DNA of 64,000 nt from positions 310,001 through 374,000 of the forward strand of contig NZ_LZSU01000019.1 in assembly GCF_001665575.1 (NCBI RefSeq). The letters are read 5' to 3'. A program made the position numbers and the translations under genes. Under the pieces are notes generated by a model that had not been told where the DNA came from, searched no databases, and saw nothing but the letters and a program-made list of their open reading frames with translations. The stretch is from Mycobacterium sp. 852013-51886_SCH5428379 (GTDB lineage: Bacteria; Actinomycetota; Actinomycetes; Mycobacteriales; Mycobacteriaceae). Positions 1-9,886 of the stretch are shown here, piece by piece (the first letter of the stretch is position 1; each line of letters begins with the position of its first letter).

Positions 1-1442
1 CGCACGGGTTCGGTCGGCTCGTCGGGTTCGGCGGGACGGGTGCCGACCTTGCGGACTTTGATGATCACCGCACCGAGCGCGAGGATCGCGCCCATCGCGA
101 CGAAGAACGCCCAGTTCATGTACCAGGATTCGGACACCGTGCGCGGCCAGACGATGTTGACGAAGGAGAAGGCGACCCACAGCAGCGCCAGGACCGCCAC
201 CGGGGTGCCGAACCGGCCGAGGTTCCACGGTCCGGGAACCCACGTGCCGCGCACCCGGGCCACCAGCCCGGCCACCAGCGGGAAGAGGAACGCCATGTAG
301 TAGCCGCCGGCGGTGAACGTCACGAGCACCGAGTAGACGTCGGTGGCCGAGATCAGGTAGACGAACGCCCCGATCACGGTGGTGACGAGGATCGCGTTGA
401 TCGGCTGGGCCTCGGCCTTGGACAGCTTGGCCAGCATCCGCGAGGCCGGCAGCACCCGGTCGCGGGCGAAGGACCAGATGACGCGGGACGCGGTGGCCTG
501 CAGCGCCAGGAAGCTCGCGAGGAAGCCGATCACGAACAGGAACAGGATGGGCTTGACGGCCGATTCGCCCAGCGCGCTGCGCAACACGTAGGTCACCGGG
601 TCGGCTTCTTCACCGGAGGTCACCCGGTCGAAGTCGGGCACCGCGAGAGTCACGGCCAGCGACGCGTAGGCGATCACCAGGGCGATGAATCCGACCGAGA
701 ACAACATCGCCCTGGGCACGCTGCGCTGTGGATCCTTGACCTCTTCGGCGATGGCGCCTGCGCTTTCGAAGCCGAGGATGGACCAGCCGGTGAACGCGAG
801 GGCCGCCAGGAACGGCCCGGTCAGGTATGCCATCGACCATCCGCTGGTGAGGTCGATACCGTGCAGGATCGCACCGAAATCGTGGTGGCGGTGGAAGATC
901 AGCAGGTAGGTGCTCAGGCCCACCGAGGCGATGATCTCGGCGAGGATGCTGCCGATCATCAGCGCCTTGAGGAACCCGCGGCCAAGGATGTTCGCGCCGG
1001 TGCCGGCCAGCAGGATCAGCAGTGCGACGACGCTCTGCTGTACGGCGGTGGGACTTTCGATCCCGACGAGTTGAGCCAGGAAGCCGGCGCCGCCGTAGGC
1101 GACGGTGGCCATGATGATGACCAGCGCCCACATGTGCACCCAGCCGGCCAGCCATCCGGCGACGTCGCCGGCCAGCCGCTTCGTCCACTGGTAGAGCGAA
1201 CCTTCGAACGGCCACCGCGAGACGAGTTCACCGAAGGCCAGAGCCACGAGGCACTGCCCGATGCCCACGATGATGAAGGTCCACCAGAAGCCGGGGCCCG
1301 CCGTCGCGATCGACAGCCCGTAGATGCCATACATCGCGACGATCGGCGAGATGAACGCGAACGCGAACGCGAACGCCGACCACAGAGAGAACTCGCGCCG
1401 CAATTCTCTTGGCGCGGAATCTGTTTGCGCATCTGATGTCAT
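1..1442 (-). CDS. APC-family amino acid/polyamine permease (3' end cut by window)
   Basis: Membrane transporter of the amino acid-polyamine-organocation superfamily, with about 480 codons visible and no stop before the window edge. The ATG at 1442-1440 gives MTSDAQTDSAPRELRREFSL, followed by a first membrane segment that begins with an AFAFAF run and continues ISPIVAMYGIYGL. At least ten further hydrophobic segments alternate with short loops, such as WLAGWVHMWALVIIMATVAY and the unwound-helix-like GWSILGFESAG. The C-terminal region ends in a charged tail rich in P, E and K, so little is missing. It faces away from the polyprenyl synthase gene, with a 214-bp divergent promoter region. Substrate cannot be read from sequence; the family usually imports amino acids or amines by proton symport. 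Confidence 0.85.
   Translation of the reverse strand, partial: MTSDAQTDSAPRELRREFSLWSAFAFAFAFISPIVAMYGIYGLSIATAGPGFWWTFIIVGIGQCLVALAFGELVSRWPFEGSLYQWTKRLAGDVAGWLAGWVHMWALVIIMATVAYGGAGFLAQLVGIESPTAVQQSVVALLILLAGTGANILGRGFLKALMIGSILAEIIASVGLSTYLLIFHRHHDFGAILHGIDLTSGWSMAYLTGPFLAALAFTGWSILGFESAGAIAEEVKDPQRSVPRAMLFSVGFIALVIAYASLAVTLAVPDFDRVTSGEEADPVTYVLRSALGESAVKPILFLFVIGFLASFLALQATASRVIWSFARDRVLPASRMLAKLSKAEAQPINAILVTTVIGAFVYLISATDVYSVLVTFTAGGYYMAFLFPLVAGLVARVRGTWVPGPWNLGRFGTPVAVLALLWVAFSFVNIVWPRTVSESWYMNWAFFVAMGAILALGAVIIKVRKVGTRPAEPDEPTEPV
1353..1376. repeat. Four perfect tandem copies of GAACGC inside the permease gene
   Basis: A hexamer repeat, four exact copies, that encodes alternating Ala-Phe in the first transmembrane helix of the permease on the minus strand. 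The unit is six bases, so gain or loss of copies by slippage would keep the frame and only change helix length. Confidence 0.8.
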
Positions 1443-1552
1443 CTGTTCTCCCTTTCACCGCCCTGCGGACACGCAAGTATGGGCACGTCGTACGGGGCTC
1501 GGCACGCCGGACAGCGATGTGGGTTGTGGGTGCACAATCACCGGGCGCGCGA

Positions 1553-1568
1553 CTGTAGGGATCTACAG
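1553..1568. promoter_or_regulatory. Small inverted repeat in divergent promoter region
   Basis: CTGTAG and CTACAG arms separated by four bases, between the permease and the polyprenyl synthase, about 90 bp before the latter's start. It could be an operator or a chance repeat. The rest of 1443-1656 shows no clear feature. Confidence 0.2.
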
Positions 1569-1656
1569 GGCCGCCGCGTCCGCTCCATGCGCGATGTGCC
1601 GCCGCGGCGTATCCCCCATACACTCGCGGCGCCGCCCAACGGAGAGTGAGGACGTC

Positions 1657-2766
1657 GTGCCGGACACCGACCAGACAGAATTCCTGTCGGCCCTCGAAGA
1701 CCATCTGCACGCCGTCGTGGCCGACATGGTCGCCGAACCGCTGCGATCGATCGACGACAGCCTGGGCACCGTCGCCGGGCTCTGCCGGTCCGCGGTGCAG
1801 TCCGGCGGCAAACGCCTGCGGCCTCGCTTCGCCTATTGGGCGTGGCGGGTGGGCGCACCGGCGGATGCGACGCCGCAGCCCCTGATCCGGCTCGCCGCCG
1901 CGCTGGAACTGCTGCACGCGGCGATCCTGGTCCACGACGACGTGATCGACAGTTCCGAGGTGCGCCGCGGGCAGCCGTCGGTGCGGGCGGCCCTGGCGGC
2001 CGGCCACCGCAACGACGCCGGATGGGGCGACGCGACCGAGTACGGCGACAATATGGCTTTGCTCGTCGGGGATCTGCTGTGGTCGGCAGCCCACGACACG
2101 TTCGACGACGCGCTGGCGGGCCTGGCGGACGAGACCGCCCGCCGCACCGCGCGCACGTTCCGCACCATGCGGGTCGAGGTGCTCGCCGGTCAGCTACTCG
2201 AGCTGCGGGCACAGGCAAGTCGCGACTATCGCCCCGAGACGGCCGAGAAGATCCTGCGGTACAAGACCAGCGCCTACACCGTCGAACGACCCGTGGAGCT
2301 GGGGCTGACACTCACCGGGCAGGCGTCCACCGAGACGGCCGCCACCCTGCGCGCGTACGCCGGGGCCGTCGGCCAGGCGTTCCAGTTGCGCGATGACCTC
2401 GCCGATCTGTTCGGCACGACCAAGACCAGCGGAAAACGGACCGGCGACGACATCCGGGCCGGTAAACCCACCGAACTGCTGGGTGCTGCTTACGACTTGG
2501 CCGACGATCTGGACCGCAGCCTGCTGGCCACCATCGTCGGCGACCCGACGGCCGATCAGGCGTCGATCGCGGAGGTGCAGTCGGTGGTGCTGCAGTGCGG
2601 AGCCGCCGACCGCGTCGGCCGCCGCGTCGCGACTCTGGTCGCCACGGCCCGCCGGGCGATCACCGACCTGTCGGCTTCGGCGGACGAAGCCGCACTGGCC
2701 GGGCTCACCGACATGCTCACCGAGTGCACCGAACTGTCGTTCCTGCCGTCCGAGCCGACGCTGTAG
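1657..2766 (+). CDS. Polyprenyl (geranylgeranyl-type) diphosphate synthase
   Basis: Trans-isoprenyl diphosphate synthase of 369 residues that condenses isopentenyl diphosphate with an allylic diphosphate to make C15-C20 or longer chains for carotenoids, quinones or lipid carriers. The first Asp-rich motif is HDDVIDSSEVRRG (about residues 95-107) and the second is LRDDLADLFG (about 247-256). The conserved SGGKRLRP motif is near residue 50. The GTG at 1657 is chosen because GGAGAG lies 11-16 bases upstream and homologues begin just before this point; an upstream open extension is not supported. It converges on yebC, with only three bases between stop codons. Product chain length cannot be told from these motifs. 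The gene resembles the mycobacterial IdsA/GrcC paralogues. Confidence 0.88.
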   Translation: MPDTDQTEFLSALEDHLHAVVADMVAEPLRSIDDSLGTVAGLCRSAVQSGGKRLRPRFAYWAWRVGAPADATPQPLIRLAAALELLHAAILVHDDVIDSSEVRRGQPSVRAALAAGHRNDAGWGDATEYGDNMALLVGDLLWSAAHDTFDDALAGLADETARRTARTFRTMRVEVLAGQLLELRAQASRDYRPETAEKILRYKTSAYTVERPVELGLTLTGQASTETAATLRAYAGAVGQAFQLRDDLADLFGTTKTSGKRTGDDIRAGKPTELLGAAYDLADDLDRSLLATIVGDPTADQASIAEVQSVVLQCGAADRVGRRVATLVATARRAITDLSASADEAALAGLTDMLTECTELSFLPSEPTL

Positions 2767-2769
2767 CTG

Positions 2770-3522
2770 CTACTCCTCGATCTGCGCGAGGATCTCGTCG
2801 GGGATGTCGACGTTGGTGTAGACGTCCTGCACGTCGTCGCTGTCCTCGAGTGCGTCGACCAGCTTCATGACCTTGCGGGCGCCCTCGGCGTCCACCGGCA
2901 CGGTGACCGACGGCTGGAAGCTCGCCTCGGCGGAGTCGTAGTCGATGCCCGCGTCCTGCAGCGCCTTGCGGACGGCGACCAGGTCCGTGGGTTCGGAGAT
3001 GATCTCGAAGCTGTCGCCGAGATCGTTGACGTCCTCGGCGCCGGCCTCCAGCACGGCGGTGAGCACGTCATCCTCGGTCAGATCGTTCTTCTCGAGGGTC
3101 ACCACGCCCTTACGGGTGAACAGGTACGCCACCGAACCCGGATCGGCCATGTTGCCGCCGTTGCGGGTCATCGCCACCCGGACCTCACCGGCGGCACGGT
3201 TGCGGTTGTCGGTGAGGCACTCGACGAGGATCGCGACCCCGTTGGGGCCGTAACCCTCGTAGGTGATCGTCTGCCAGTCGGCGCCACCTGCCTCTTCACC
3301 GGCGCCGCGTTTACGGGCGCGCTCGATGTTGTCGTTCGGGACCGAGTTCTTCTTGGCCTTCTGGATGGCGTCGTAGAGCGTCGGGTTGCCGCCGGGATCC
3401 CCGCCACCGGTTCGGGCAGCAACCTCGATGTTCTTGATCAGCTTGGCGAAGTTCTTGCCCCTGCGGGCGTCGATGACCGCCTTCTTGTGCTTCGTGGTCG
3501 CCCACTTGGAATGGCCGCTCAT
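2770..3522 (-). CDS. yebC: YebC/PmpR-family DNA-binding regulatory protein
   Basis: 250-residue member of the YebC/TACO1 family, starting [20 protein letters not shown], the family hallmark. In bacteria these proteins act as DNA-binding regulators or help ribosomes pass poly-proline stretches. The acidic C-terminus ([19 protein letters not shown]) is also typical. Its length matches the family. In many actinobacteria yebC is followed by ruvC; here the gene downstream is instead a convergent polyprenyl synthase. In M. tuberculosis the equivalent gene (Rv2603c, from memory) also neighbours pdxT-tesB-pdxS, so gene order is conserved apart from the inserted CocE-type gene. Confidence 0.95.
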   Translation of the reverse strand: MSGHSKWATTKHKKAVIDARRGKNFAKLIKNIEVAARTGGGDPGGNPTLYDAIQKAKKNSVPNDNIERARKRGAGEEAGGADWQTITYEGYGPNGVAILVECLTDNRNRAAGEVRVAMTRNGGNMADPGSVAYLFTRKGVVTLEKNDLTEDDVLTAVLEAGAEDVNDLGDSFEIISEPTDLVAVRKALQDAGIDYDSAEASFQPSVTVPVDAEGARKVMKLVDALEDSDDVQDVYTNVDIPDEILAQIEE

Positions 3523-3615
3523 CCGGTGGTGAACCTCTTTCTCGTCGTCATTCGCCTGTCGAGTCTACGGGCAGCCGCCATACCGCAGCGAAGTCGGCGC
3601 GGCAGATCGGGCGCA

Positions 3616-5361
3616 ATGTCGTCGACGTTTCACCGTAGCGTGCAACCGGTGCACTCCCTCAACGGACCACAGACCACCGGCCGCTCCTACCGCCACCTCA
3701 GCGAACCGCGCCACACCGTCGTGCACGAGGTCAACGTCACCGTGCCGATGCGCGACGGCGTCACGTTGCTCGCCGACGTCCATCGCCCCCGCGGCGACGG
3801 CCGTCATCCCGCGCTGATCGCGGCGTCGCCCTACCCGCGGCAGATCCAGGACCTGGGCGCGCCCGCGGGGTTCATCGAGGCCGGGGTGACCGACTTCTGG
3901 GTGCCGCGCGGCTACGTCCACGTCATCGCCAACGTGCGCGGGACCGGCGGATCGGGCGGCCGGTTCGGCTTCTTCGACGCCCAGGAGCGCCGGGACATGC
4001 ACGACCTGGTCGAGTGGGCCGCCACGCAGCCGTGGTGCGACGGCACCGTCGGGATGATCGGCATCAGCTACTTCGCGATGGCTCAACTCGAGGCGGCGGT
4101 GGAGCGGCCACCGCACCTCAAGGCGATCTTTCCGGTCGCGGTGACCGCCGACCTCTACGAGGCCGCCAACCATCACGGCCTGATGAGCTCGTCGTTCGTC
4201 ACGCCGTTCCTGTCGATGATCGGCCTGACCTCGGAGCGCAGCGATGCGCTGTGGCGCGGGCCTGTCGTCGGTCTGCTCCGGCGCATCCTGCACACCCCGC
4301 CGCTGCACCGGAAGTTCGCAACCATGAACGGCGAGTCGGCCGTGACCATGATGCGTCAGCTGCTCAAGCTGCCGCACGACCCGCATCCGTGGGACGAGCT
4401 GTGGCACGCCATGGCCGTCGACCATCAGTTCCGCGACGAGTGGTGGGATGAGCGCAACCTGCTCCCCCTGCTCGACCGGGTCGACATCCCGGTGTACCTG
4501 GGTTGTGACTGGGAGAACGTGCCGCTGCACCTGCCGTCGACGTTCAAGGCGTGGGATGCCTTGAGGCACAACGATCATGTCCGGATGGGTCTGCTCGGCC
4601 GTTACGGGATGACCTGGCCGTGGGAGAGCCTGCACACCGAGGCGCTGGCGTGGTTCGACCACTGGCTCAAGGGCCGAGACACCGGCATCCTCGACGGGCC
4701 ACCCATCCGCTACGTGCTCCCGGGCGAGGAGGGTTGGCACAGCGCGGATTCGTGGCCACCAGCGGGCAGCGTCCACCGCCGCCTGGCCCTGCGCGCCGAC
4801 GGTGCCCTGGCCGACGACGAGGGCGAACCGGGCGCACGGGAGCTACTGGTCCTCGGCGCCGGGCTGAACCGCGCGAAGGCCAGCCCGATCGACCCACCGA
4901 GCCAGCTGGCGTGGACGACCGAGGTGTTGACCGAGGCCGTCGACATGGTCGGTGACGTCGAACTTCGGCTGGTGGCGTCGGCGACGGCCCTGGACACCGC
5001 GTGGATCGTGACACTGCAGGACGTCGCGCCGGACGGGACGGTCGAGGACGTGACGGCGGGATGGTTGCGGGCCAGCCTGCGGGCGGTCGACGAGTCCGCC
5101 AGCCGCGACGGCGCGCCCGTCCTACCGTGCCGCACCCCGCAGGGGGTGCCGGTCGGCGAAGCGGTGGAGTACCGGATTCCGTTGGTGCCCAACGCCCGAC
5201 GCTTCGGCGTCGGCCACCGCATCCGGCTGGTACTCACCAGTGACGATCAGGATCCGGCCACGCCGTCGATCATGAACTTCCGGCACGGGGCGGTCGGCAC
5301 CAGCAGTCGCAACACCGTCCACTCGTCGTCGCGGCTGCTGCTGCCGGTGATATCGCGTTAG
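3616..5361 (+). CDS. CocE/NonD-family (X-Pro dipeptidyl-peptidase-like) hydrolase
   Basis: 581-residue alpha/beta hydrolase of the Peptidase_S15/CocE family, members of which cleave esters or N-terminal dipeptides. The N-terminal domain has [16 protein letters not shown] (about residues 36-51) and a nucleophile elbow, [12 protein letters not shown]; the serine is near residue 154. Usual family elbows read GxSYxG, so the last Gly is Ala here. A C-terminal jelly-roll domain with [11 protein letters not shown] ends the protein. The ATG at 3616 is chosen because the upstream open frame has no family similarity and overlaps the yebC promoter. Its stop overlaps the pdxT stop by four bases. Substrate unknown; no signal peptide is seen. 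Confidence 0.82.
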   Translation: MSSTFHRSVQPVHSLNGPQTTGRSYRHLSEPRHTVVHEVNVTVPMRDGVTLLADVHRPRGDGRHPALIAASPYPRQIQDLGAPAGFIEAGVTDFWVPRGYVHVIANVRGTGGSGGRFGFFDAQERRDMHDLVEWAATQPWCDGTVGMIGISYFAMAQLEAAVERPPHLKAIFPVAVTADLYEAANHHGLMSSSFVTPFLSMIGLTSERSDALWRGPVVGLLRRILHTPPLHRKFATMNGESAVTMMRQLLKLPHDPHPWDELWHAMAVDHQFRDEWWDERNLLPLLDRVDIPVYLGCDWENVPLHLPSTFKAWDALRHNDHVRMGLLGRYGMTWPWESLHTEALAWFDHWLKGRDTGILDGPPIRYVLPGEEGWHSADSWPPAGSVHRRLALRADGALADDEGEPGARELLVLGAGLNRAKASPIDPPSQLAWTTEVLTEAVDMVGDVELRLVASATALDTAWIVTLQDVAPDGTVEDVTAGWLRASLRAVDESASRDGAPVLPCRTPQGVPVGEAVEYRIPLVPNARRFGVGHRIRLVLTSDDQDPATPSIMNFRHGAVGTSSRNTVHSSSRLLLPVISR

Positions 5362-5942
5362 GAGACCATGTCCACGAACAGCCGGTGCACCCGTCGGTCG
5401 CCGGTCATCTCGGGGTGGAACGACGTGGCAAGCATCCGGCCCTGCCGGACGGCGACGATGTGGTCGCCCGCGCGGCCGAGCACCTCGACATCCGGGCCGA
5501 CGCGCTCGACCCACGGTGCGCGGATGAACACCGCGTGCACGGGGCCGTCGAGTCCCTGGAACGGGATGTCTCCTTCGAAGGAGTCGACCTGACGTCCGAA
5601 AGCGTTGCGCCGCACCGTCATATCGATACCCCGCAACGGGGTGGCCTCGCGGCCCTCTGCGCCGGCGTCGAGGATCTCGCTGGCCAGCAGGATCATGCCG
5701 GCACACGATCCGTAGGCCGGCATCCCGTCGGCCAGTCGTTCCCGCAACGGCTCGAGCAGATCGAACTCCCGCAGCAGATGGCTCATCGCCGTCGACTCGC
5801 CGCCCGGGATCACCAGCGCGTCGACCGCGTCGAGTTCGGCGCGCCGACGCACGGTGGCCGCGTCGGCCCCGGCCTCCGACAGTGCGGCGAGGTGTTCGCG
5901 GGTGTCACCCTGCAGTGCCAGCACCCCGATGCGGACGCTCAC
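5358..5942 (-). CDS. pdxT: Pyridoxal 5'-phosphate synthase glutaminase subunit PdxT
   Basis: 194-residue class I glutamine amidotransferase that hydrolyses glutamine and passes ammonia to PdxS for direct PLP synthesis. The sequence shows IGVLALQGD at the start, the oxyanion motif IPGGEST, the nucleophile loop [12 protein letters not shown] (catalytic Cys in GSCAG) and FHPE near the C-terminus, which supplies His and Glu of the triad. The GTG at 5942 overlaps the tesB stop by four bases (GTGA), so the unit pdxS-tesB-pdxT is probably one transcript with translational coupling. Confidence 0.96.
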   Translation of the reverse strand: MSVRIGVLALQGDTREHLAALSEAGADAATVRRRAELDAVDALVIPGGESTAMSHLLREFDLLEPLRERLADGMPAYGSCAGMILLASEILDAGAEGREATPLRGIDMTVRRNAFGRQVDSFEGDIPFQGLDGPVHAVFIRAPWVERVGPDVEVLGRAGDHIVAVRQGRMLATSFHPEMTGDRRVHRLFVDMVS

Positions 5943-6784
5943 GCCCGGCCCGGGGTGAAGTCGCGCGGATACCGGGTCAGCCCCTCCTGCATCACCGCCG
6001 CGACCATCTCGCCGTACTGGTTGAACAGCTTGCCCTGGGTCAACGCCCGGCCGCCGCACGCCGACGGCGAGGACTGGTCGTAGAGCAGCCACTCGTCGGC
6101 GCGGAACGGCCGCATGAACCACATCGCGTGGTCGAGCGACGCGATGTTGAGGTGCTTGCGTTCTTCGGGGTGGTTGACCTGCGCCGAGCCGAGCAGCGTG
6201 AGGTCACTGAGGTAGGCCAGCGCGCAGATGTGCAGGACCGGGTCGTCGGGCAGCGGGTCATGGTGACGGAACCAGACCTGCTGCTGAGACGCTTTGCCCG
6301 GCAACAGATTCACCTGTTCGCGCGGCACGATGCGCACGTCCCATTCGGCGAACTGGGCGAACCCGGCGTCGTCGAAGACCTTCCCGGAGCGGAAGCTCGG
6401 CAGATCGTCCGGGGGCGGCGCGGTCGGCATGGCGTCCTGGTGCTCGATGCCGCTCTGATCGGTCTGGAACGACGCCGACATCGAGAAGATGGTCTCGCCG
6501 TGCTGGATCGCGCTCACCCGGCGCGTGCAGAACGAGCCGCCGTCGCGGATCCGTTCGACGATGTACACCGAGGGCGCGCGGGCGTCGCCGGGCCGTAGGA
6601 AGTATCCGTGCAGCGAGTGGACGAGGAATTTGGGGTCGACCGTGCGCACGGCCGACACCAGCGACTGGCCCGCCACGTGACCGCCGAAGGTCCGCTGCAG
6701 AAATCCGGATTCGGGGCTGAACACCGCCCCGCGGTAGATGTTGTACTCGAGTTGCTCGAGGTCGAGGATCTGCTCGATCGCCAC
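5939..6784 (-). CDS. Acyl-CoA thioesterase II (TesB family)
   Basis: 281-residue double-hotdog thioesterase that releases free fatty acids from acyl-CoA. Typical segments are [45 protein letters not shown] and, in the second hotdog, [21 protein letters not shown]. The Asp in [13 protein letters not shown] context and nearby polar residues form the active site in TesB. The GTG at 6784 begins eight bases after the pdxS stop. It sits inside the PLP synthase operon, as in M. tuberculosis (tesB2, from memory); why a thioesterase is placed there is not known. Confidence 0.92.
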   Translation of the reverse strand: MAIEQILDLEQLEYNIYRGAVFSPESGFLQRTFGGHVAGQSLVSAVRTVDPKFLVHSLHGYFLRPGDARAPSVYIVERIRDGGSFCTRRVSAIQHGETIFSMSASFQTDQSGIEHQDAMPTAPPPDDLPSFRSGKVFDDAGFAQFAEWDVRIVPREQVNLLPGKASQQQVWFRHHDPLPDDPVLHICALAYLSDLTLLGSAQVNHPEERKHLNIASLDHAMWFMRPFRADEWLLYDQSSPSACGGRALTQGKLFNQYGEMVAAVMQEGLTRYPRDFTPGRA

Positions 6785-6791
6785 GTGCGGA

Positions 6792-7715
6792 TTACCAGCC
6801 GCGTTCGGCGAGCCGGTGCGGCTGGGCGATGTCCTCCACGTTGATACCAACCATCGCCTCACCCAGCCCGCGCGACACCTTGGCCAGCACGTCGGGATCG
6901 TCGTAGAAGGTGGTGGCCTTGACGATCGCCGCGGCGCGCTCGGCGGGGTTACCGGACTTGAAGATGCCCGATCCGACGAACACGCCCTCGGCGCCGAGCT
7001 GCATCATCATCGCCGCGTCGGCCGGGGTGGCGATACCGCCAGCGGTGAAGAGCGTGACGGGAAGTTTGCCCGCCCGCGCCACCTCGGCCACCAGATCGTA
7101 GGGCGCCTGCAGCTCCTTGGCCGCCACGAACAATTCGTCTTCGCTCAACGACGTCAGCCGGCGGATCTCGCCACCGATCTTGCGCATGTGGGTGGTGGCG
7201 TTGGAGACGTCACCGGTGCCGGCCTCACCCTTGGAGCGGATCATCGCCGCCCCCTCGGTGATTCGGCGCAGCGCCTCACCGAGGTTGGTGGCCCCGCACA
7301 CGAACGGCACGGTGAAGCGCCACTTGTCGATGTGGTTGGTGTAGTCGGCGGGGGTGAGCACCTCGGACTCGTCGACGTAGTCGACCCCGAGGCTCTGCAG
7401 GATCTGCGCCTCGACGAAGTGGCCGATGCGTGCCTTGGCCATCACCGGGATGGTGACGGCGTCGATGATGCCCTCGATCATGTCGGGGTCGCTCATCCGG
7501 GAGACCCCGCCTTGGGCGCGGATGTCGGCGGGCACCCGTTCGAGCGCCATCACCGCCACCGCGCCGGCGGCCTCGGCGATACGGGCCTGCTCAGGGGTGA
7601 CGACGTCCATGATCACGCCACCTTTGAGCATCTCGGCCATCCCGCGCTTGACGCGCGCCGTGCCGGTCAGGCTGGACGCTCCGTTGTGCTGTGCGCCGTT
7701 AGCTGCGGTTTCCAC
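6792..7715 (-). CDS. pdxS: Pyridoxal 5'-phosphate synthase lyase subunit PdxS
   Basis: 307-residue TIM-barrel synthase that makes PLP from ribose 5-phosphate, glyceraldehyde 3-phosphate and ammonia supplied by PdxT. Strongly conserved blocks include [21 protein letters not shown] cut at GGVIMDV, the lysine-bearing [34 protein letters not shown], and [14 protein letters not shown] with VGSGIFKS. The GTG at 7715 is chosen because GGAGGAG stands six bases before it; a longer reading frame upstream lacks similarity. First gene of the pdxS-tesB-pdxT unit, with its promoter in the 147-bp gap after the PrsW-like gene. Confidence 0.96.
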   Translation of the reverse strand: METAANGAQHNGASSLTGTARVKRGMAEMLKGGVIMDVVTPEQARIAEAAGAVAVMALERVPADIRAQGGVSRMSDPDMIEGIIDAVTIPVMAKARIGHFVEAQILQSLGVDYVDESEVLTPADYTNHIDKWRFTVPFVCGATNLGEALRRITEGAAMIRSKGEAGTGDVSNATTHMRKIGGEIRRLTSLSEDELFVAAKELQAPYDLVAEVARAGKLPVTLFTAGGIATPADAAMMMQLGAEGVFVGSGIFKSGNPAERAAAIVKATTFYDDPDVLAKVSRGLGEAMVGINVEDIAQPHRLAERGW

Positions 7716-7862
7716 TACTATCTCCTCCGAATCGCTACTGATCCAGTGTAGTGAGGCCGCCAAATCCGACGAATTCGTTTTTCGCAGGAGCGACCCGACC
7801 ACCGGTGACCAGTGTGGACACCATTGTCGCATCACCCCGGCGGAGACCCGGAATCCAGCAGA

Positions 7863-9056
7863 TCACCAGACCGAGGGCGCACCCCGCCGCAGGCGTTGAA
7901 CCTCCGACCGGGCGAACCGCACCCGATCGGTCTCCGCGCCGCGGGCCGCTGCCACCTCCTCGGCGAGGTCGTGCGCCGCCGCGAGGACGTGCCCGGCCGC
8001 CTTCCGTTCGCGGCGGCTGCCCAGCGCCTTGCGGAAGGCTGTGCGCGCCGCGCGGTCCCCGGTCAACACCCCGAGTTCGACGGGGTTGATCACGTCCCGG
8101 GCGACCTCGGGGGCCAGTACGGTGCGCATGAGGTCGCGTTCCCGCGCGACCGTCATGCCGTACACCCGGATCACGGCGAGTACCGCCACGACGACCAGAC
8201 CCACCAGCAGCACGATCGACAGCCACGCCTGCTCGCCGGCAATGGCGCCCATCGCATCCCACACGCCGTGCAGCAGCATCGCCGTCGCCATGAGCAGCAG
8301 GCCGCGGCCGAGGCGCCGGGGTTCGGCCGGCCGGCCCATCACGTACACCAGGCCGGCGCAGAAGATCGCGCTGTAGGCGACGTGACTCGCGACGCCGGTG
8401 GCCATCCGGAGCCAGATGGTGTTCATCTCAGAGGCGACGGGGTCGGCACCGAAGTGGGCACTCGCCGAATTCATCGCATACGAGATGTCCTCGAGGACCT
8501 GGAACCCCAGCCCGATCACCGCGCCGAGCATGAAGCCGTCGAATGCGGTGCGGATCACCCTGGGCGCCAACGCGATCAGCAGCACCAGACCCGCGCCCTT
8601 GGACAGCTCCTCGCTGAACGGTGCGCTCAACCCGTCACCCCAGTTCAGCGCCCAGTTCTGGCCCAGCAGCTTGGCGTACAGGCTGCTGATCGCGCCGTTG
8701 GCGTTCGCGGCCATCGCCCAGCTCGCGGCGAATGCACCCCACAGCAGACCGGCGATCAGGAGGGTGACCGGAAGCTTGCCGTAGCGGTCGACGCGCTGGG
8801 TGAACCACCAGAACAACAGTCCGTAGAGCCCGAGCAGCACGACCGCCCGCACCACCACGCCACCGAAGCTCTCGGGCTGGGCGGTCAGCATGGGCACGAA
8901 CGACATCGCCCCGAAAAGGACCAGGAGCAGATACACCCAGAACGCCAGGTTCCTCGGTTGGTAGAAGACGAAGCGGCGCCCCCAACCGGAGGTCTGCAGG
9001 GCGGACGTGCGGGCGGCGTCCAGGGCGGCGAGTTCGCGGTTGAGGGTGTCGGTCAC
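7863..9056 (-). CDS. PrsW-family intramembrane metalloprotease
   Basis: 397-residue polytopic membrane protein with the conserved PrsW residues: APFSEELSKG (Glu-Glu), LGFQVLEDISYAMN (Glu-Asp), ASHVAYSAIFCAG (His) and LHGVWDAMG (His/Asp). PrsW in Bacillus cleaves an anti-sigma factor in the membrane; the target here is unknown. About eight hydrophobic segments span residues 35-290, followed by a soluble basic C-terminal tail of about 110 residues. Starts with a GTG that overlaps the stop of the upstream anchored protein by four bases, so the two are probably co-translated. That partner is a natural candidate for a substrate or accessory factor. Confidence 0.85.
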   Translation of the reverse strand: MTDTLNRELAALDAARTSALQTSGWGRRFVFYQPRNLAFWVYLLLVLFGAMSFVPMLTAQPESFGGVVVRAVVLLGLYGLLFWWFTQRVDRYGKLPVTLLIAGLLWGAFAASWAMAANANGAISSLYAKLLGQNWALNWGDGLSAPFSEELSKGAGLVLLIALAPRVIRTAFDGFMLGAVIGLGFQVLEDISYAMNSASAHFGADPVASEMNTIWLRMATGVASHVAYSAIFCAGLVYVMGRPAEPRRLGRGLLLMATAMLLHGVWDAMGAIAGEQAWLSIVLLVGLVVVAVLAVIRVYGMTVARERDLMRTVLAPEVARDVINPVELGVLTGDRAARTAFRKALGSRRERKAAGHVLAAAHDLAEEVAAARGAETDRVRFARSEVQRLRRGAPSVW

Positions 9057-9703
9057 GCCTGGTCCTCGCTGTCGTGCCGGATGCTCGCCACCATTTGGCT
9101 GATGGCATCGGTCTCTGCGGGGGTGACCGTCGGCGGCTGGATTGCCAGCGCCGTCACGCCCTGCCCGTCGAGGACGAAAGCCGCCAGCACGCCCGCGGCG
9201 TCCGCGGTCGCGATGGGCACCACCACGCCGGGCTCGCCGGCATCGGTGGTCACCGACGTGCGGTCCCCGATGAACTGCAGATCGCCGGCGCCGAGGACCT
9301 CCGGCGTGGTGGCGACCTGATCGAGCAACGCGTTCGCGTCACCGGGAAAGGTGTCGGCCTGCACCGTGAACAGGACGTCGCCGTCGACCAGCGTGGCCTG
9401 TGGGGGGTAGGTCCCGTCGGCGGCGGGTCGGCCCGCGCGCACACCCGCGATGATCCCCCAGCCCGGCTCGGGCACGAACGTCACCCCGTCGCCCAGCTCC
9501 ATCATGTCCCCGGCAGCGACCTCGTCCTCGTACTGGACCAGTTCGTCCGCCACCGGCAACGCCACGCTGGTGACGAACGCCAGACCCAGCACCGCCAGCG
9601 CCGGAGCCACGGTGCCCCGGTCGACACCCAGCCAGCGTCTCTCGACCGGGATCCACCGTTCGTCGGGCTCGTAGACGGCGTTGTCCGTCGAGGTCTGTGT
9701 CAT
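9053..9703 (-). CDS. Hypothetical single-pass membrane-anchored protein, partner of PrsW-like protease
   Basis: 216 residues. A soluble N-terminus (MTQTSTDNAVYEPDERWIPV) is followed by one membrane anchor, VAPALAVLGLAFVTSVALPV (about residues 30-50), and an extracytoplasmic domain with repeated D/G-rich strands. Resembles actinobacterial proteins placed before PrsW-like genes; no enzymatic motif is visible. ATG at 9703 has AAGGA a few bases upstream, so it is preferred to an in-frame start 18 bases earlier. Overlaps the protease start by four bases. A role as substrate or lid of the protease is an inference from gene coupling only. Confidence 0.72.
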   Translation of the reverse strand: MTQTSTDNAVYEPDERWIPVERRWLGVDRGTVAPALAVLGLAFVTSVALPVADELVQYEDEVAAGDMMELGDGVTFVPEPGWGIIAGVRAGRPAADGTYPPQATLVDGDVLFTVQADTFPGDANALLDQVATTPEVLGAGDLQFIGDRTSVTTDAGEPGVVVPIATADAAGVLAAFVLDGQGVTALAIQPPTVTPAETDAISQMVASIRHDSEDQA

Positions 9704-9886
9704 CGCGATGTCCTTGCGCAACTGTCGGGTTCGGCTCTGCCGAGGGGCGAGCGGGTGACCGCGTGTTCGAACTTAGACGGTCGTGGCCGGCATCGATCGC
9801 TGGTCGACGCGGCGCGTCGCCGTGGAACTCGTATCTTTCGGCCCAGCGGACCGGCGGACACGACCTCATCGTGGCCGGCTGACAGT

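Noticed and set aside
1016..1436. Arg/Ser-rich open frames antisense or out of frame within the permease gene
   Set aside because: High-GC DNA produces long spurious frames; these have low-complexity translations and no start signals, while the permease frame has clear membrane helices.
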